The notes: generated by a model from the letters alone, not told the origin. Positions 1 through 5,767 are shown, counted from the stretch's first letter. The stretch is 8,595 nt of DNA from Prevotella sp. CAG:1031 (GCA_000431215.1 HF985619.1:101089-109683); one strand, 5' to 3'. Program-made: numbers and translations.

Positions 1-1
1 G

Positions 2-1015
2 CTCTTCTATCCTTTCGTGAATCTCACCACATGGCTTACCGAGGCATTCGGCTTCGGTAACCCCACGGAACTCGTCGGCTTCGTCAAGCATATCGAGCTT
101 ACGCAGCCCGAACTCTACAACCATCTCTTTGACAACTCGTTGCCCGCGGGCCACGACGTCATGATGAAGATAGCTATGATGCAGACCTCGGTCAGCTACG
201 GCCTTTCGATGTTCCACACGGCTTTCAACATTGTCAACCTCTCCGTGATGATATGGCTGACGAATGTCTATGTGAAGATCGTGGTGGCGCTCGTGCCCGG
301 CAAGAGCGAAGACGAGGAATTCCAGCTCAAATTTATCTCGGGCGGTCTTCTCAATGCCTCGGAGCTTAACCTCGCCCAGGCCGAGAAGGAGCTTGTCGTT
401 TATTCACAGCGTGTCCAGAGGATGATAGGAATGGTTCAGAACCTTATCCACACCCGCGACGGCTCGAGCGACTTCACCCATCTGTTCACCCGCATTGAGA
501 AGTATGAGGAAATTTCCGACCGCATGGAGATCGAGATTGCCTCCTATCTGAACCGCTGTAGCGAAGGACGCCTCTCGAACGAGGGTAAACACCGCATTGC
601 CTCTATGCTGACGATCGTCAGTGAGATAGAGAGCATCGCCGACTCATGTTATTCGATATCGAAGACACTGATAAGAAAGCGCGAGTCGAAGGTCGAGTTC
701 AACGACGAGATCTACGGCAATATCGACGCCATGTTCACCGAGGTCGAGGCCGCGATGACAAATATGCTCTATCTGCTGAGCAATCTCGAGCATGAGCGCG
801 AGCAGGACATCATTGTCTCCTACAACCGCGAGCGCGAGATCAACAATCTGCGCAACCAGCTCCGCACGGCCAACATCGCCAACATCAACGACCACCACTA
901 CGAGTATCAGGCCGGCATCTATTACATGGACATCATCGGCGACCTTGAGAAGACCGGCGACTATATAATCAACGTCGTCGACACCATCAAGGAGCAGATG
1001 AGGACACGCGCCTGA
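2..1015 (+). CDS. Na+/phosphate cotransporter with PhoU-like tail, 3' part (5' end outside window)
   Basis: The reading frame is open from base 2, so the gene starts upstream; the GTG at 17 is not taken as the start. The visible 337 codons hold the end of a Na/Pi cotransporter of the NptA type. Roughly residues 50-105 contain the last membrane region, including MFHTAFNIVNLSVMIWL, a stretch typical of the second Na_Pi_cotrans repeat. The remainder, about residues 115-330, is a charged, all-helical cytoplasmic region of the PhoU-like kind that follows the transporter in this family; it includes ISDRMEIEIASYLNRC and DLEKTGDYIINVV, the latter resembling the E/DxxxD metal-site motif of PhoU helices. 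The family couples sodium entry to inorganic phosphate uptake across the inner membrane, and the PhoU part is thought to regulate it. Assignment to the family is firm; substrate preference is inferred. Confidence 0.9.
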   Translation, partial: LFYPFVNLTTWLTEAFGFGNPTELVGFVKHIELTQPELYNHLFDNSLPAGHDVMMKIAMMQTSVSYGLSMFHTAFNIVNLSVMIWLTNVYVKIVVALVPGKSEDEEFQLKFISGGLLNASELNLAQAEKELVVYSQRVQRMIGMVQNLIHTRDGSSDFTHLFTRIEKYEEISDRMEIEIASYLNRCSEGRLSNEGKHRIASMLTIVSEIESIADSCYSISKTLIRKRESKVEFNDEIYGNIDAMFTEVEAAMTNMLYLLSNLEHEREQDIIVSYNREREINNLRNQLRTANIANINDHHYEYQAGIYYMDIIGDLEKTGDYIINVVDTIKEQMRTRA

Positions 1016-1040
1016 GAACCTCGAAAAAATCAAAAACGGC

Positions 1041-1074
1041 AACAAACATGTAACAATGAGGTTACATATTTGTT
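1041..1074 (+). terminator. Near-perfect inverted repeat after the Na/Pi gene: terminator or operator
   Basis: A 14-base arm (1041-1054) pairs with 1061-1074 at 13 of 14 positions, around a 6-base loop AATGAG; only c1047/a1068 fails. It begins 25 bases after the transporter stop, so it may form the 3' hairpin of that transcript. No T-run follows it, and its right arm contains the TTTG of the promoter proposed at 1069-1100. An operator role is therefore equally possible. Confidence 0.45.
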
Positions 1075-1100
1075 CCCGCTGCCGACTTTATATATTTTTG
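1069..1100 (+). promoter_or_regulatory. Bacteroidota-type promoter cut off from its gene by the IS
   Basis: TTTG at 1069-1072, a 20-base spacer and TATTTTTG at 1093-1100 match the Bacteroidota primary sigma factor consensus (TTTG, 19-21 bases, TAnnTTTG). It points rightward. Now it would read into the 3' end of the IS transposase on the antisense strand. If the IS and one target copy are removed, it lies about 100 bases upstream of the response regulator at 2436, its probable original gene. Confidence 0.6.
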
Positions 1101-1102
1101 TT
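1092..1102. repeat. Left copy of 11-bp target site duplication
   Basis: ATATTTTTGTT here is repeated exactly at 2325-2335, just outside the other end of the IS. IS4-family elements usually duplicate about 9-13 bp. One base separates this copy from the terminal inverted repeat, against three bases on the right, so the exact IS edge is uncertain by a few bases. Confidence 0.7.
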
Positions 1103-2207
1103 AAGTACATGACAAAAATTTGAACACATCGAATTTCGGCTTGTAGAGCGGTCTTAGAAGAACGTTTGCGATTTCTTCCAGGCCATACTTGATTAGTGAT
1201 TTGGCTCTCTTGCCGTGTTTCAATATTCTGATAGCTTTTACATTGATATCCTTATGTTCACCAACAAGATACGCCCACGCCAATGCAATACAGACCATCG
1301 CCGTAAGACGAGCGATGCGGTTGATGTCGCGCAGGTGGGTGTCCTCGATGTTGAAGCCGGAGGATTTCATAGCTCTGAAGCATGTCTCAATCTGCCATCG
1401 TTGTTTGTAAGTGGCAACGGCCTCTTCGGGGCGGTTATAACAAATCAGAATTTGCAGTTCAGGCACGCCATCGGAGTTTTTCAGCAAGGCTCCGGAAATA
1501 TAGACATATTCCCCTTTGAGGAGAAACAGCTTGTCGTAGACACGTTCCTGGCCGAGCTTAAGACCGTGAAACAGATGCCACGCCCTGACATCCTGGCAGG
1601 ATTTGGGATTGCGCAACCAAAAATTCTGTTTAATCCGCAGATAGTATCGGATGCGTCTGTTGTTGAGATATTCGACCCATTCCTTGCCGACAAACTCGCG
1701 GTCGGCAACAAGAGAGTCGATACACTCGGCTCCGAACAATCGTATAAATCTATCAATCAGCCACGTCCGTTCTTTCCAATTGGAATTGCCGCGTTTGTCG
1801 AGCATGGTAAAGAGCAGAGGAAAGGCAACACCCTTGTAAGTGACACCAAGCATAAGGATATTGATGTTGACCTCACCGAATTTCCAGTTGGTGCGGTCAA
1901 GGCTCAGGACCAGTCCTGTCTTGACGGGCAGAAGAGCAAATATCACTTTGGCGATAAGGTCAAGGTTGAGGGCATATCCGGCAAGGAACCTTTGCAGATG
2001 GCGCAGGTTGGAATCACGCTCCACACACGTAGGCATTGCAGATGCTATCTTGTGGAGACTGACTGTCTGCACAACGCAAAGTGCCTGAAGAACAAACGCA
2101 AGCAATTTTATGCGGGCAAGATTCATTACCGAGCCAAGATGCTCTTGCATAATCGGGACAATTTGATTAACTTTGCCATTGTCCCTGAGAGTTGTCGTAA
2201 CTTTCAT
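1101..2207 (-). CDS. IS4-family DDE transposase
   Basis: The protein cuts and rejoins the ends of its own insertion sequence. I start it at the ATG at 2207 (MKVTTTLRDNGKV, 368 aa); the frame is also open to a TTG at 2222, five codons upstream. The RNase H-like catalytic triad is visible: D104 in LSLDRTNWKFG, D169 in LVADREFVG and E274 in YKQRWQIETCFRAMK. The last also satisfies the family signature Y-(2)-R-(3)-E-(6)-K with Y267, R270, E274 and K281. The large beta-strand region between the second D and the E is the usual insertion domain of IS4 transposases. The last codons (FLSCT) run through the left terminal repeat, and the stop codon, 1103-1101, sits on the junction with target DNA. No frameshift is seen. 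Confidence 0.93.
   Translation of the reverse strand: MKVTTTLRDNGKVNQIVPIMQEHLGSVMNLARIKLLAFVLQALCVVQTVSLHKIASAMPTCVERDSNLRHLQRFLAGYALNLDLIAKVIFALLPVKTGLVLSLDRTNWKFGEVNINILMLGVTYKGVAFPLLFTMLDKRGNSNWKERTWLIDRFIRLFGAECIDSLVADREFVGKEWVEYLNNRRIRYYLRIKQNFWLRNPKSCQDVRAWHLFHGLKLGQERVYDKLFLLKGEYVYISGALLKNSDGVPELQILICYNRPEEAVATYKQRWQIETCFRAMKSSGFNIEDTHLRDINRIARLTAMVCIALAWAYLVGEHKDINVKAIRILKHGKRAKSLIKYGLEEIANVLLRPLYKPKFDVFKFLSCT
1104..1120 (+). repeat. IS left terminal inverted repeat (transposase 3' side)
   Basis: AGTACATGACAAAAATT matches the reverse complement of 2305-2321 at 16 of 17 positions; only the fifth base differs (C here, G there). The last five codons and the stop of the transposase overlap it. 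The inner core TGACAAAAATT (1110-1120) recurs twice at the other end of the element. Confidence 0.85.
2145..2175 (+). promoter_or_regulatory. Possible outward promoter inside the IS, antisense to the transposase start
   Basis: TTG at 2145-2147, a 20-base spacer and TAACTTTG at 2168-2175 fit the Bacteroidota promoter pattern and point rightward, out of the IS. A transcript starting near 2182 would cross the transposase start codon in antisense and run toward the response regulator at 2436. Outward promoters that activate neighbours are known for several Bacteroides insertion sequences. Here the match alone is the evidence. Confidence 0.35.
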
Positions 2208-2293
2208 GGAAAAAGCGGTCAAACTTTTCTTTAACGTTACTAATTTTCAGGGACTTTTACAAGTAATAACTAATTAAAAATCAATCATATAAC

Positions 2294-2315
2294 TGACAAA
2301 AATTAATTTTTGTCA
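2294..2315. repeat. Perfect 22-bp palindrome at the right IS end
   Basis: TGACAAAAATT (2294-2304) is followed at once by its exact reverse complement (2305-2315). The outer half belongs to the right terminal repeat; the inner half is an extra copy of the same core, in the orientation it has at the left end. The right end thus carries two abutting core sites and the left end one. Confidence 0.85.
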
Positions 2316-2321
2316 TCTACT
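2305..2321 (-). repeat. IS right terminal inverted repeat (transposase 5' side)
   Basis: Read on the minus strand this is AGTAGATGACAAAAATT, differing from the left repeat at one base. It lies about 100 bases upstream of the transposase start and forms the outer half of the 22-bp palindrome. Confidence 0.85.
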
Positions 2322-2324
2322 AAA

Positions 2325-2335
2325 ATATTTTTGTT
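2325..2335. repeat. Right copy of 11-bp target site duplication
   Basis: ATATTTTTGTT is identical to 1092-1102. It carries a second TAnnTTTG box, TATTTTTG at 2326-2333. The nearest TTTG upstream (2309-2312, in the IS end) is only 13 bases away, too close for a normal promoter, so this copy is probably a weak or dead promoter half. Confidence 0.7.
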
Positions 2336-2358
2336 TGACGGAAAAAGGATAAATACCC

Positions 2359-2375
2359 TCCGGCGTCACGCCGGA
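2359..2375 (+). promoter_or_regulatory. GC-rich hairpin in the leader of the response regulator gene
   Basis: TCCGGCG and CGCCGGA pair perfectly around TCA. The hairpin lies 60 bases ahead of the start codon at 2436, and would be near the 5' end of a transcript made from the reconstructed pre-insertion promoter. No T-run follows, so it is not a standard terminator. It could stabilise the mRNA or affect initiation; nothing more can be said. Confidence 0.4.
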
Positions 2376-2435
2376 AGTTCCCCATTCATCAAACCATAAC
2401 ATTAAATTCAAGCGTTTCCGATTCCTGAATAAGTC

Positions 2436-3185
2436 ATGTCTGAGTCAGTGACATCAAAGTCAAAGCCCGGCGCCGCGCCGACCCCGGCCAACGAGAGAAT
2501 TATCGTTGTCGACTCTGACGACAATATACGTGACCTCGTCGTCTGGAACCTGTCGGCTGACTATGTTGTCAGTTCCGCCGCCACGGCCGACGACGCTCTC
2601 GATCTCGACCTCGGCGGTTTCAGCCTCATAATCCTCGACACCGAACTGCGCGGAACCGTCAGCGGATACAGCTTTATCGCAGCCCTGCGCGACGACACCG
2701 CCGCCCGCTCAGTTCCCTTTATAATCTGCAGCGCCCTCGACAGCGAGGACGATGTTATCCGCGGCTTCGACGCCGGCGCCGACGACTATATCGTCAAACC
2801 TTTCTCGCTGCGCGAGATGGTTGCCCGTGTCAAATCGCTGCTGCGCCGCCTGCGGCTGCGTGCCGCGGCCCGCGCCCCGAAGCCTGCCCCAGTCTCGCCA
2901 ACCTACCGTTTTGCCGGAATAACGATATATGCCGACAAATCGCGCCTCGAAATCGACGGACGCCCCGTAACACTTTCGCCCACGGAATTCCTCATACTGA
3001 AGCTCTTCGTGAAAGAGCCGGGCAAGTTCTATTCGCGCGATGAGATACAGTCGTTCGTCTGGGGCGACAACGAGCCCGTGTCGGCCCGCACAATCGACGT
3101 CAACATCTCGCGTCTGCGCAAAAAGCTCGGAAACTACGGCGCCAATATCGTCTCGCGTCCCGGAACCGGCTACGGCCTCGTCTGA
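2436..3185 (+). CDS. OmpR/PhoB-family response regulator (receiver plus winged-helix DNA-binding domain)
   Basis: A 249-aa transcription factor expected to be switched by phosphorylation from a sensor kinase. Residues about 21-140 form a receiver domain with the phospho-acceptor D68 (LIILDTEL), switch residue S99 (ICSALD) and conserved K121 (DDYIVKPFS). Residues about 155-249 form the OmpR-type winged helix, including LSPTEFLILKLF and the recognition-helix region SARTIDVNISRLRKKLG. The acidic pocket reads VVDSDD: the residue aligned with the second metal-binding aspartate (CheY D13) is S27. The first 20 residues are a loose Ser/Pro/Ala extension. No histidine kinase gene is in the window, so it is an orphan here. 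An IS sits 100 bases upstream, between this gene and its likely promoter. The start is the only good ATG. A role in phosphate response is suggested only by the adjacent Na/Pi transporter. Confidence 0.92.
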   Translation: MSESVTSKSKPGAAPTPANERIIVVDSDDNIRDLVVWNLSADYVVSSAATADDALDLDLGGFSLIILDTELRGTVSGYSFIAALRDDTAARSVPFIICSALDSEDDVIRGFDAGADDYIVKPFSLREMVARVKSLLRRLRLRAAARAPKPAPVSPTYRFAGITIYADKSRLEIDGRPVTLSPTEFLILKLFVKEPGKFYSRDEIQSFVWGDNEPVSARTIDVNISRLRKKLGNYGANIVSRPGTGYGLV

Positions 3186-3201
3186 CGCGCGTTCCGGCTG
3201 A

Positions 3202-3218
3202 AATCGGCGGTGCCGATT
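3202..3218 (+). terminator. Hairpin after the response regulator, weak terminator candidate
   Basis: AATCGGC pairs with GCCGATT around a 3-base loop, 16 bases after the stop codon. A short T-run (3231-3235) follows only after a gap of 12 bases, so it is not a textbook intrinsic terminator, but it is the only hairpin seen between this gene and the next promoter. Confidence 0.4.
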
Positions 3219-3248
3219 GCCGTTATCGAATTTTTCCCTTACAAGCTG

Positions 3249-3279
3249 TTTCGCGCCACCCGTGAGGGCGATAATTTTG
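3249..3279 (+). promoter_or_regulatory. Promoter for the small membrane protein / ThrE cluster
   Basis: TAATTTTG at 3272-3279 is a full match to the TAnnTTTG -7 box; TTTC at 3249-3252, 19 bases upstream, is a one-mismatch -33 box. Transcription would start near 3286, about 13 bases before the ATG at 3299. Position directly ahead of a tightly packed gene cluster supports it. Confidence 0.55.
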
Positions 3280-3298
3280 CAGCCGTAAAAAAGCTGCT

Positions 3299-3490
3299 AT
3301 GACACAATCACAGATTTGGTTTCTGATCGCGGGGCTGCTGCTGGCATTTTTGTGCCTGCCCCCGCTGCTCCGTATACGCGCCTTTATAAGAAGGCGTCAT
3401 GGCCGTCTGCTTCAGATCGGCAAGGTGAGCGACATTTTCTATGTTCCGGGCGATTCCGACAACGACGTTGACGATGATGACGACTACTGA
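3299..3490 (+). CDS. Small single-span membrane protein with acidic tail, function unknown
   Basis: A 63-aa protein that I do not recognise. Residues about 6-24 (IWFLIAGLLLAFLCLPPLL) are one hydrophobic segment, followed at once by a strongly basic stretch (RIRAFIRRRHGR), which by the positive-inside rule puts the C-terminus in the cytoplasm. It ends in an acidic run, GDSDNDVDDDDDY. The evidence that it is real is the promoter-like sequence 20 bases upstream, start to stop without interruption, and its place as first gene of a cluster: its last codons overlap the start of the ThrE half by 17 bases (14 if the second ATG is used). That overlap suggests coupled translation and perhaps a role as an accessory subunit of the exporter, which is inference. 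The run of Asp codons is also what supplies the ATGATG used by the next gene. Confidence 0.65.
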   Translation: MTQSQIWFLIAGLLLAFLCLPPLLRIRAFIRRRHGRLLQIGKVSDIFYVPGDSDNDVDDDDDY

Positions 3491-4262
3491 CCGAACAGGA
3501 TGCTCCGAAAGCGAGTTCACAGGTTTTCTGGCCGATTATGCGGCCGCGATGCTCAGATGCGGTGCTACGTGTGTCAGAATCGAGAAGAACGTTGGCCGCA
3601 TTGCCGCCCGTTTCGGTGTCTCGGCCGACATAACAGTGATGCCTGCCCATGTCCAGATCTCGACATGGTCGCGTGAGCGTCCCTGCGGTGAGGTAGCAGT
3701 CAGGCGTATCAGCCCCGGAGCCATTGATTTCGACCGCAATGCTCGCCTCAGCCGCCTCAGCTGGGACGTGGCCGACGGAAAACTGGACTTTGATCGGATG
3801 ACGGCGCGCTTCGAAGCCATAAGGCGCATTGCGCCGGGCTGCCGCACCCGGGTTCTGCTGCTCTCGGCGCTGGCGAACGCCTCGTTCTGTCGCCTTTTCG
3901 GCGGTGATGCCGAGGCCATGCTGACGGTGTTTGCGGCCACCATCGGCGGAATGTGCCTCAAGCAGATGATGACAGCCCGCGGCGCCGACGCGAGAGTGGC
4001 TGTTTTCTGCGCCGCTTTCTTCTCAACGGCGCTCAGTGCTGCCGGATATGTTTTCGGGTTTGGAGAAACGCCCGGAATCGCTTTGGGCGCAGGGGTGCTC
4101 TATCTTATTCCGGGTGTGCCTTATATAAACTCCGTCAGCGACATCATCGACCGGCACTATCTCTGCGCGTTCAGCCGCCTGACCGATGCCATGGTGACCA
4201 CCTTCTGCCTGTCGGCAGGGCTGTGTCTGGCAACACTCGTATTAGGCTTAAAATGGTTCTGA
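3474..4262 (+). CDS. ThrE-type threonine/serine exporter, N-terminal half (DUF1212-like)
   Basis: This is the larger half of a split threonine/serine exporter of the inner membrane. Residues about 12-125 are a soluble region with the family's opening pattern (FLADYAAAMLRCGATCVRIEKNVGRIA) and a later DVADGKLDFDRM segment. Five hydrophobic spans follow: around RVLLLSALANASFCRLFG, AMLTVFAATIGGMCLK, VAVFCAAFFSTALSAAGYVFG, ALGAGVLYLIPGVPYINSV and TTFCLSAGLCLATLVLGL. The LIPGVPxIN signature is characteristic. Two adjacent ATGs (3474, 3477) are equally good starts giving 262 or 261 aa; a farther one at 3441 would overlap the upstream gene more deeply. The gene overlaps its neighbours on both sides, so the three are probably translated together. 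Export of Thr/Ser is the known activity of the actinobacterial family member; the substrate here is inferred. Confidence 0.9.
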   Translation: MMTTTDRTGCSESEFTGFLADYAAAMLRCGATCVRIEKNVGRIAARFGVSADITVMPAHVQISTWSRERPCGEVAVRRISPGAIDFDRNARLSRLSWDVADGKLDFDRMTARFEAIRRIAPGCRTRVLLLSALANASFCRLFGGDAEAMLTVFAATIGGMCLKQMMTARGADARVAVFCAAFFSTALSAAGYVFGFGETPGIALGAGVLYLIPGVPYINSVSDIIDRHYLCAFSRLTDAMVTTFCLSAGLCLATLVLGLKWF

Positions 4263-4759
4263 CAGATATGATACACGAGTTTTTCACAGACATTCTCGCC
4301 GACGGACTGTTCGCTGCCATAGCCGCCATAGGCTTCTCGAGTATCAGCAACACACCGCGCCGGGCCTACGGCGCGTGTGCGCTGACCGCCGCACTCGGAC
4401 ATGCTGTGCGCTACGTGTTGACAATGCCCGGTGTTTCGATGAATATTGTCGCGGCAAGCAGTCTGGCGTCGGTTGTCGTCGGAATAATGGCCGTCATGCT
4501 GTCGCGCCGGATTAAATGCCCGGCCGAGGTGTGTTTCTTTCCGGCGTTGCTGCCGATGATTCCAGGAATGTATGCCTACCGCACGGTCGAAGCACTCGTC
4601 TTATGTGTGGGAGCCACGGCCGAGACCGAGTTCGCCCACCGGCTCTATCTGCTCATGTCGAACGGCCTGACTTGTGCGTTCATAATCATAGGTATGGTCA
4701 TCGGCGCCACCGTTCCGGTTTTCGCGATGAAAAAAATCGCATTCCGCGCAACCCGATAA
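4253..4759 (+). CDS. ThrE-type threonine/serine exporter, C-terminal half (DUF3815-like)
   Basis: The 168-aa partner of the preceding gene. Five predicted spans are visible: LFAAIAAIGFSSISN, ACALTAALGHAVRYVL, NIVAASSLASVVVGIMAVML, CFFPALLPMIPGMYAYRTV and LTCAFIIIGMVIGATVPVF. FPALLPMIPGMYAYR mirrors the PGVP motif of the first half. In ThrE of Corynebacterium the two halves are one polypeptide; in Bacteroidota they are commonly separate, and together give ten spans. The ATG at 4253 overlaps the upstream stop by 10 bases; an alternative ATG at 4268 lies five bases after it and gives MIHEFFTDILADG. No Shine-Dalgarno sequence decides between them. The frame is open far upstream of this point, but that part is a shadow of the first half. 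Confidence 0.9.
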   Translation: MVLTDMIHEFFTDILADGLFAAIAAIGFSSISNTPRRAYGACALTAALGHAVRYVLTMPGVSMNIVAASSLASVVVGIMAVMLSRRIKCPAEVCFFPALLPMIPGMYAYRTVEALVLCVGATAETEFAHRLYLLMSNGLTCAFIIIGMVIGATVPVFAMKKIAFRATR

Positions 4760-4769
4760 AAAGAATTGC

Positions 4770-4777
4770 TAAATTTG
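4770..4777 (+). promoter_or_regulatory. -7 box almost touching the LysR start codon
   Basis: TAAATTTG fully matches TAnnTTTG and ends eight bases before the ATG at 4786, so a transcript would begin only a few bases ahead of the start codon or at it. No convincing TTTG lies 19-21 bases upstream, which would fall inside the end of the ThrE gene. The promoter may depend on an activator or be weak. Confidence 0.4.
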
Positions 4778-4785
4778 TAGTTATA

Positions 4786-5685
4786 ATGGAACTACGTCAG
4801 CTAAGATATTTCGTCGCGGCAGCCGACGCGCTCAGCTTTTCCGAGGCGGCAAAGACTGTCAATATAGCCCAAAGCACGCTCTCTCAGCAGATCAGGCAGC
4901 TCGAAGATGAGCTTGGAGTGAGACTATTCGAACGCTCTACCCACGCCATATCGCTGACCGAGGCCGGCCGCGAGCTGCTTCCGGCGGCTCTGCGGACTCT
5001 GCACGACGCCGAGGAATGTGCCGACCGCATCAGCGATCTGCGCCAGCTGCGCACGGGTGAGCTGAACATTGGTGTGACATATTCTTTCAGCCCCATACTG
5101 ACAGAGACTCTGCTCGAATTCATGAAACTCTATCCGCGCATAAAGCTCAATATTTTTTATAAGCCGATGGCCGAACTGATGGAGCTTCTCGGCAAGCGCC
5201 GCGTAGATTTTGTGCTTGCCTTCCGACCGTCGAAATCGCCGGCCGATGTCGAGTCACATATTCTTTTCCAGAACCGACTCGCCGCAGTAGTAGGTCTCAG
5301 CCATCCTCTGGCAAGCCGCGACAAAGTCACTCTCGCTGAACTGGCGCGCTATGAGCTGGCGCTTCCTGCCGAGGGCCTTCAGGCGCGCAACGCCTTCGAC
5401 CAGCTTGCCCGCTCTTCGGGAAGTTTCAGAATAAGGATAGAGATGAACGAAGTCAACATTCTGCTGAAACTTGTCAGACAGACGTCGCTGGCGACAGTGC
5501 TCGCCGAAGATTCCGTGCTGAACGAGCCCGACGTGCGCGCCATTCCTATCGACGCCGCGGGGAACGAGATGTCAGGCTGTGTCCACATAATCAGAGACAC
5601 CTACCATAAATATTCCATGAAAGAGTTCATCCGCCTGCTGAGCGAGTCGATCGCAGTCAAAGAGCGTCAGAACGCGTGGATATGA
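4786..5685 (+). CDS. LysR-type transcriptional regulator
   Basis: A 299-aa regulator. Residues 1-62 are the LysR winged helix-turn-helix, with MELRQLRYFVAAADALSFSE, the helix pair AAKTVNIAQSTLSQQIRQLE, and LGVRLFERSTHAISLTEAG. About residues 91-295 form the periplasmic-binding-protein-like effector domain, starting GELNIGVTYSFSP. The length is normal. The start at 4786 gives the exact family N-terminus; the frame is open upstream to 4516, but that segment overlaps the ThrE gene in another frame and is not LysR sequence. The cysteine pair that defines OxyR is not seen, and the N-terminus is more like the CynR/BenM/CysB branch, so I assign no effector. It lies 26 bases after the ThrE cluster in the same direction and may control it, which is inference from position. 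It may be read through from the cluster or from its own -7 box. Confidence 0.93.
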   Translation: MELRQLRYFVAAADALSFSEAAKTVNIAQSTLSQQIRQLEDELGVRLFERSTHAISLTEAGRELLPAALRTLHDAEECADRISDLRQLRTGELNIGVTYSFSPILTETLLEFMKLYPRIKLNIFYKPMAELMELLGKRRVDFVLAFRPSKSPADVESHILFQNRLAAVVGLSHPLASRDKVTLAELARYELALPAEGLQARNAFDQLARSSGSFRIRIEMNEVNILLKLVRQTSLATVLAEDSVLNEPDVRAIPIDAAGNEMSGCVHIIRDTYHKYSMKEFIRLLSESIAVKERQNAWI

Positions 5686-5748
5686 CCGTCGGCACATTTT
5701 ATTTGAGATTTTTTATGAAAAAAGTCGTGGCAATATAAAAATTTTCAT

Positions 5749-5756
5749 TACCTTTG
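5749..5756 (+). promoter_or_regulatory. Promoter -7 box of the tRNA-Pro gene
   Basis: TACCTTTG is a perfect TAnnTTTG box ending 11 bases ahead of the mature tRNA; initiation would fall about at 5763. The -33 region is poor (GTGG at 5727-5730, 18 bases away). The long AT-rich stretch at 5698-5748 may help as an upstream element. Confidence 0.6.
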
Positions 5757-5767
5757 CGGTCGCCAAT

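Larger units (their letters stand above)
1103..2324 (-). mobile_element. IS4-family insertion sequence, about 1.22 kb, apparently complete
   Basis: The element has one DDE transposase gene filling almost its whole length on the minus strand, imperfect terminal inverted repeats (1104-1120 and 2305-2321, 16 of 17 matching) and an 11-bp direct repeat on both sides. The interior is visibly more AT-rich than the neighbouring genes, which fits recent arrival from elsewhere. No passenger gene is present. The intact frame and catalytic residues suggest it could still move. The edges given assume that the 11-bp duplication is exact; they may shift by 1-3 bases. Confidence 0.85.

Noticed and set aside
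644..1045. A 133-codon minus-strand frame inside the Na/Pi gene
   Set aside because: It is antisense to a well-supported gene and rich in Val/Asp repeats typical of a shadow.
1215..2234. A 339-codon plus-strand open frame through the IS
   Set aside because: It is fully antisense to a transposase with intact catalytic motifs, and its product has no recognisable features.
2326..2333. The right TATTTTTG as an active promoter using TTTG in the IS end
   Set aside because: The spacer from TTTG at 2309-2312 is 13 bases, well short of the usual 19-21.
4516..4785. A 90-codon N-terminal extension of the LysR protein
   Set aside because: It overlaps the ThrE C-terminal half in another frame, and the LysR family begins exactly at the ATG at 4786.
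4786..5685. Naming the LysR protein OxyR
   Set aside because: The redox cysteine pair with its usual spacing is not visible, and the N-terminus is not OxyR-like.
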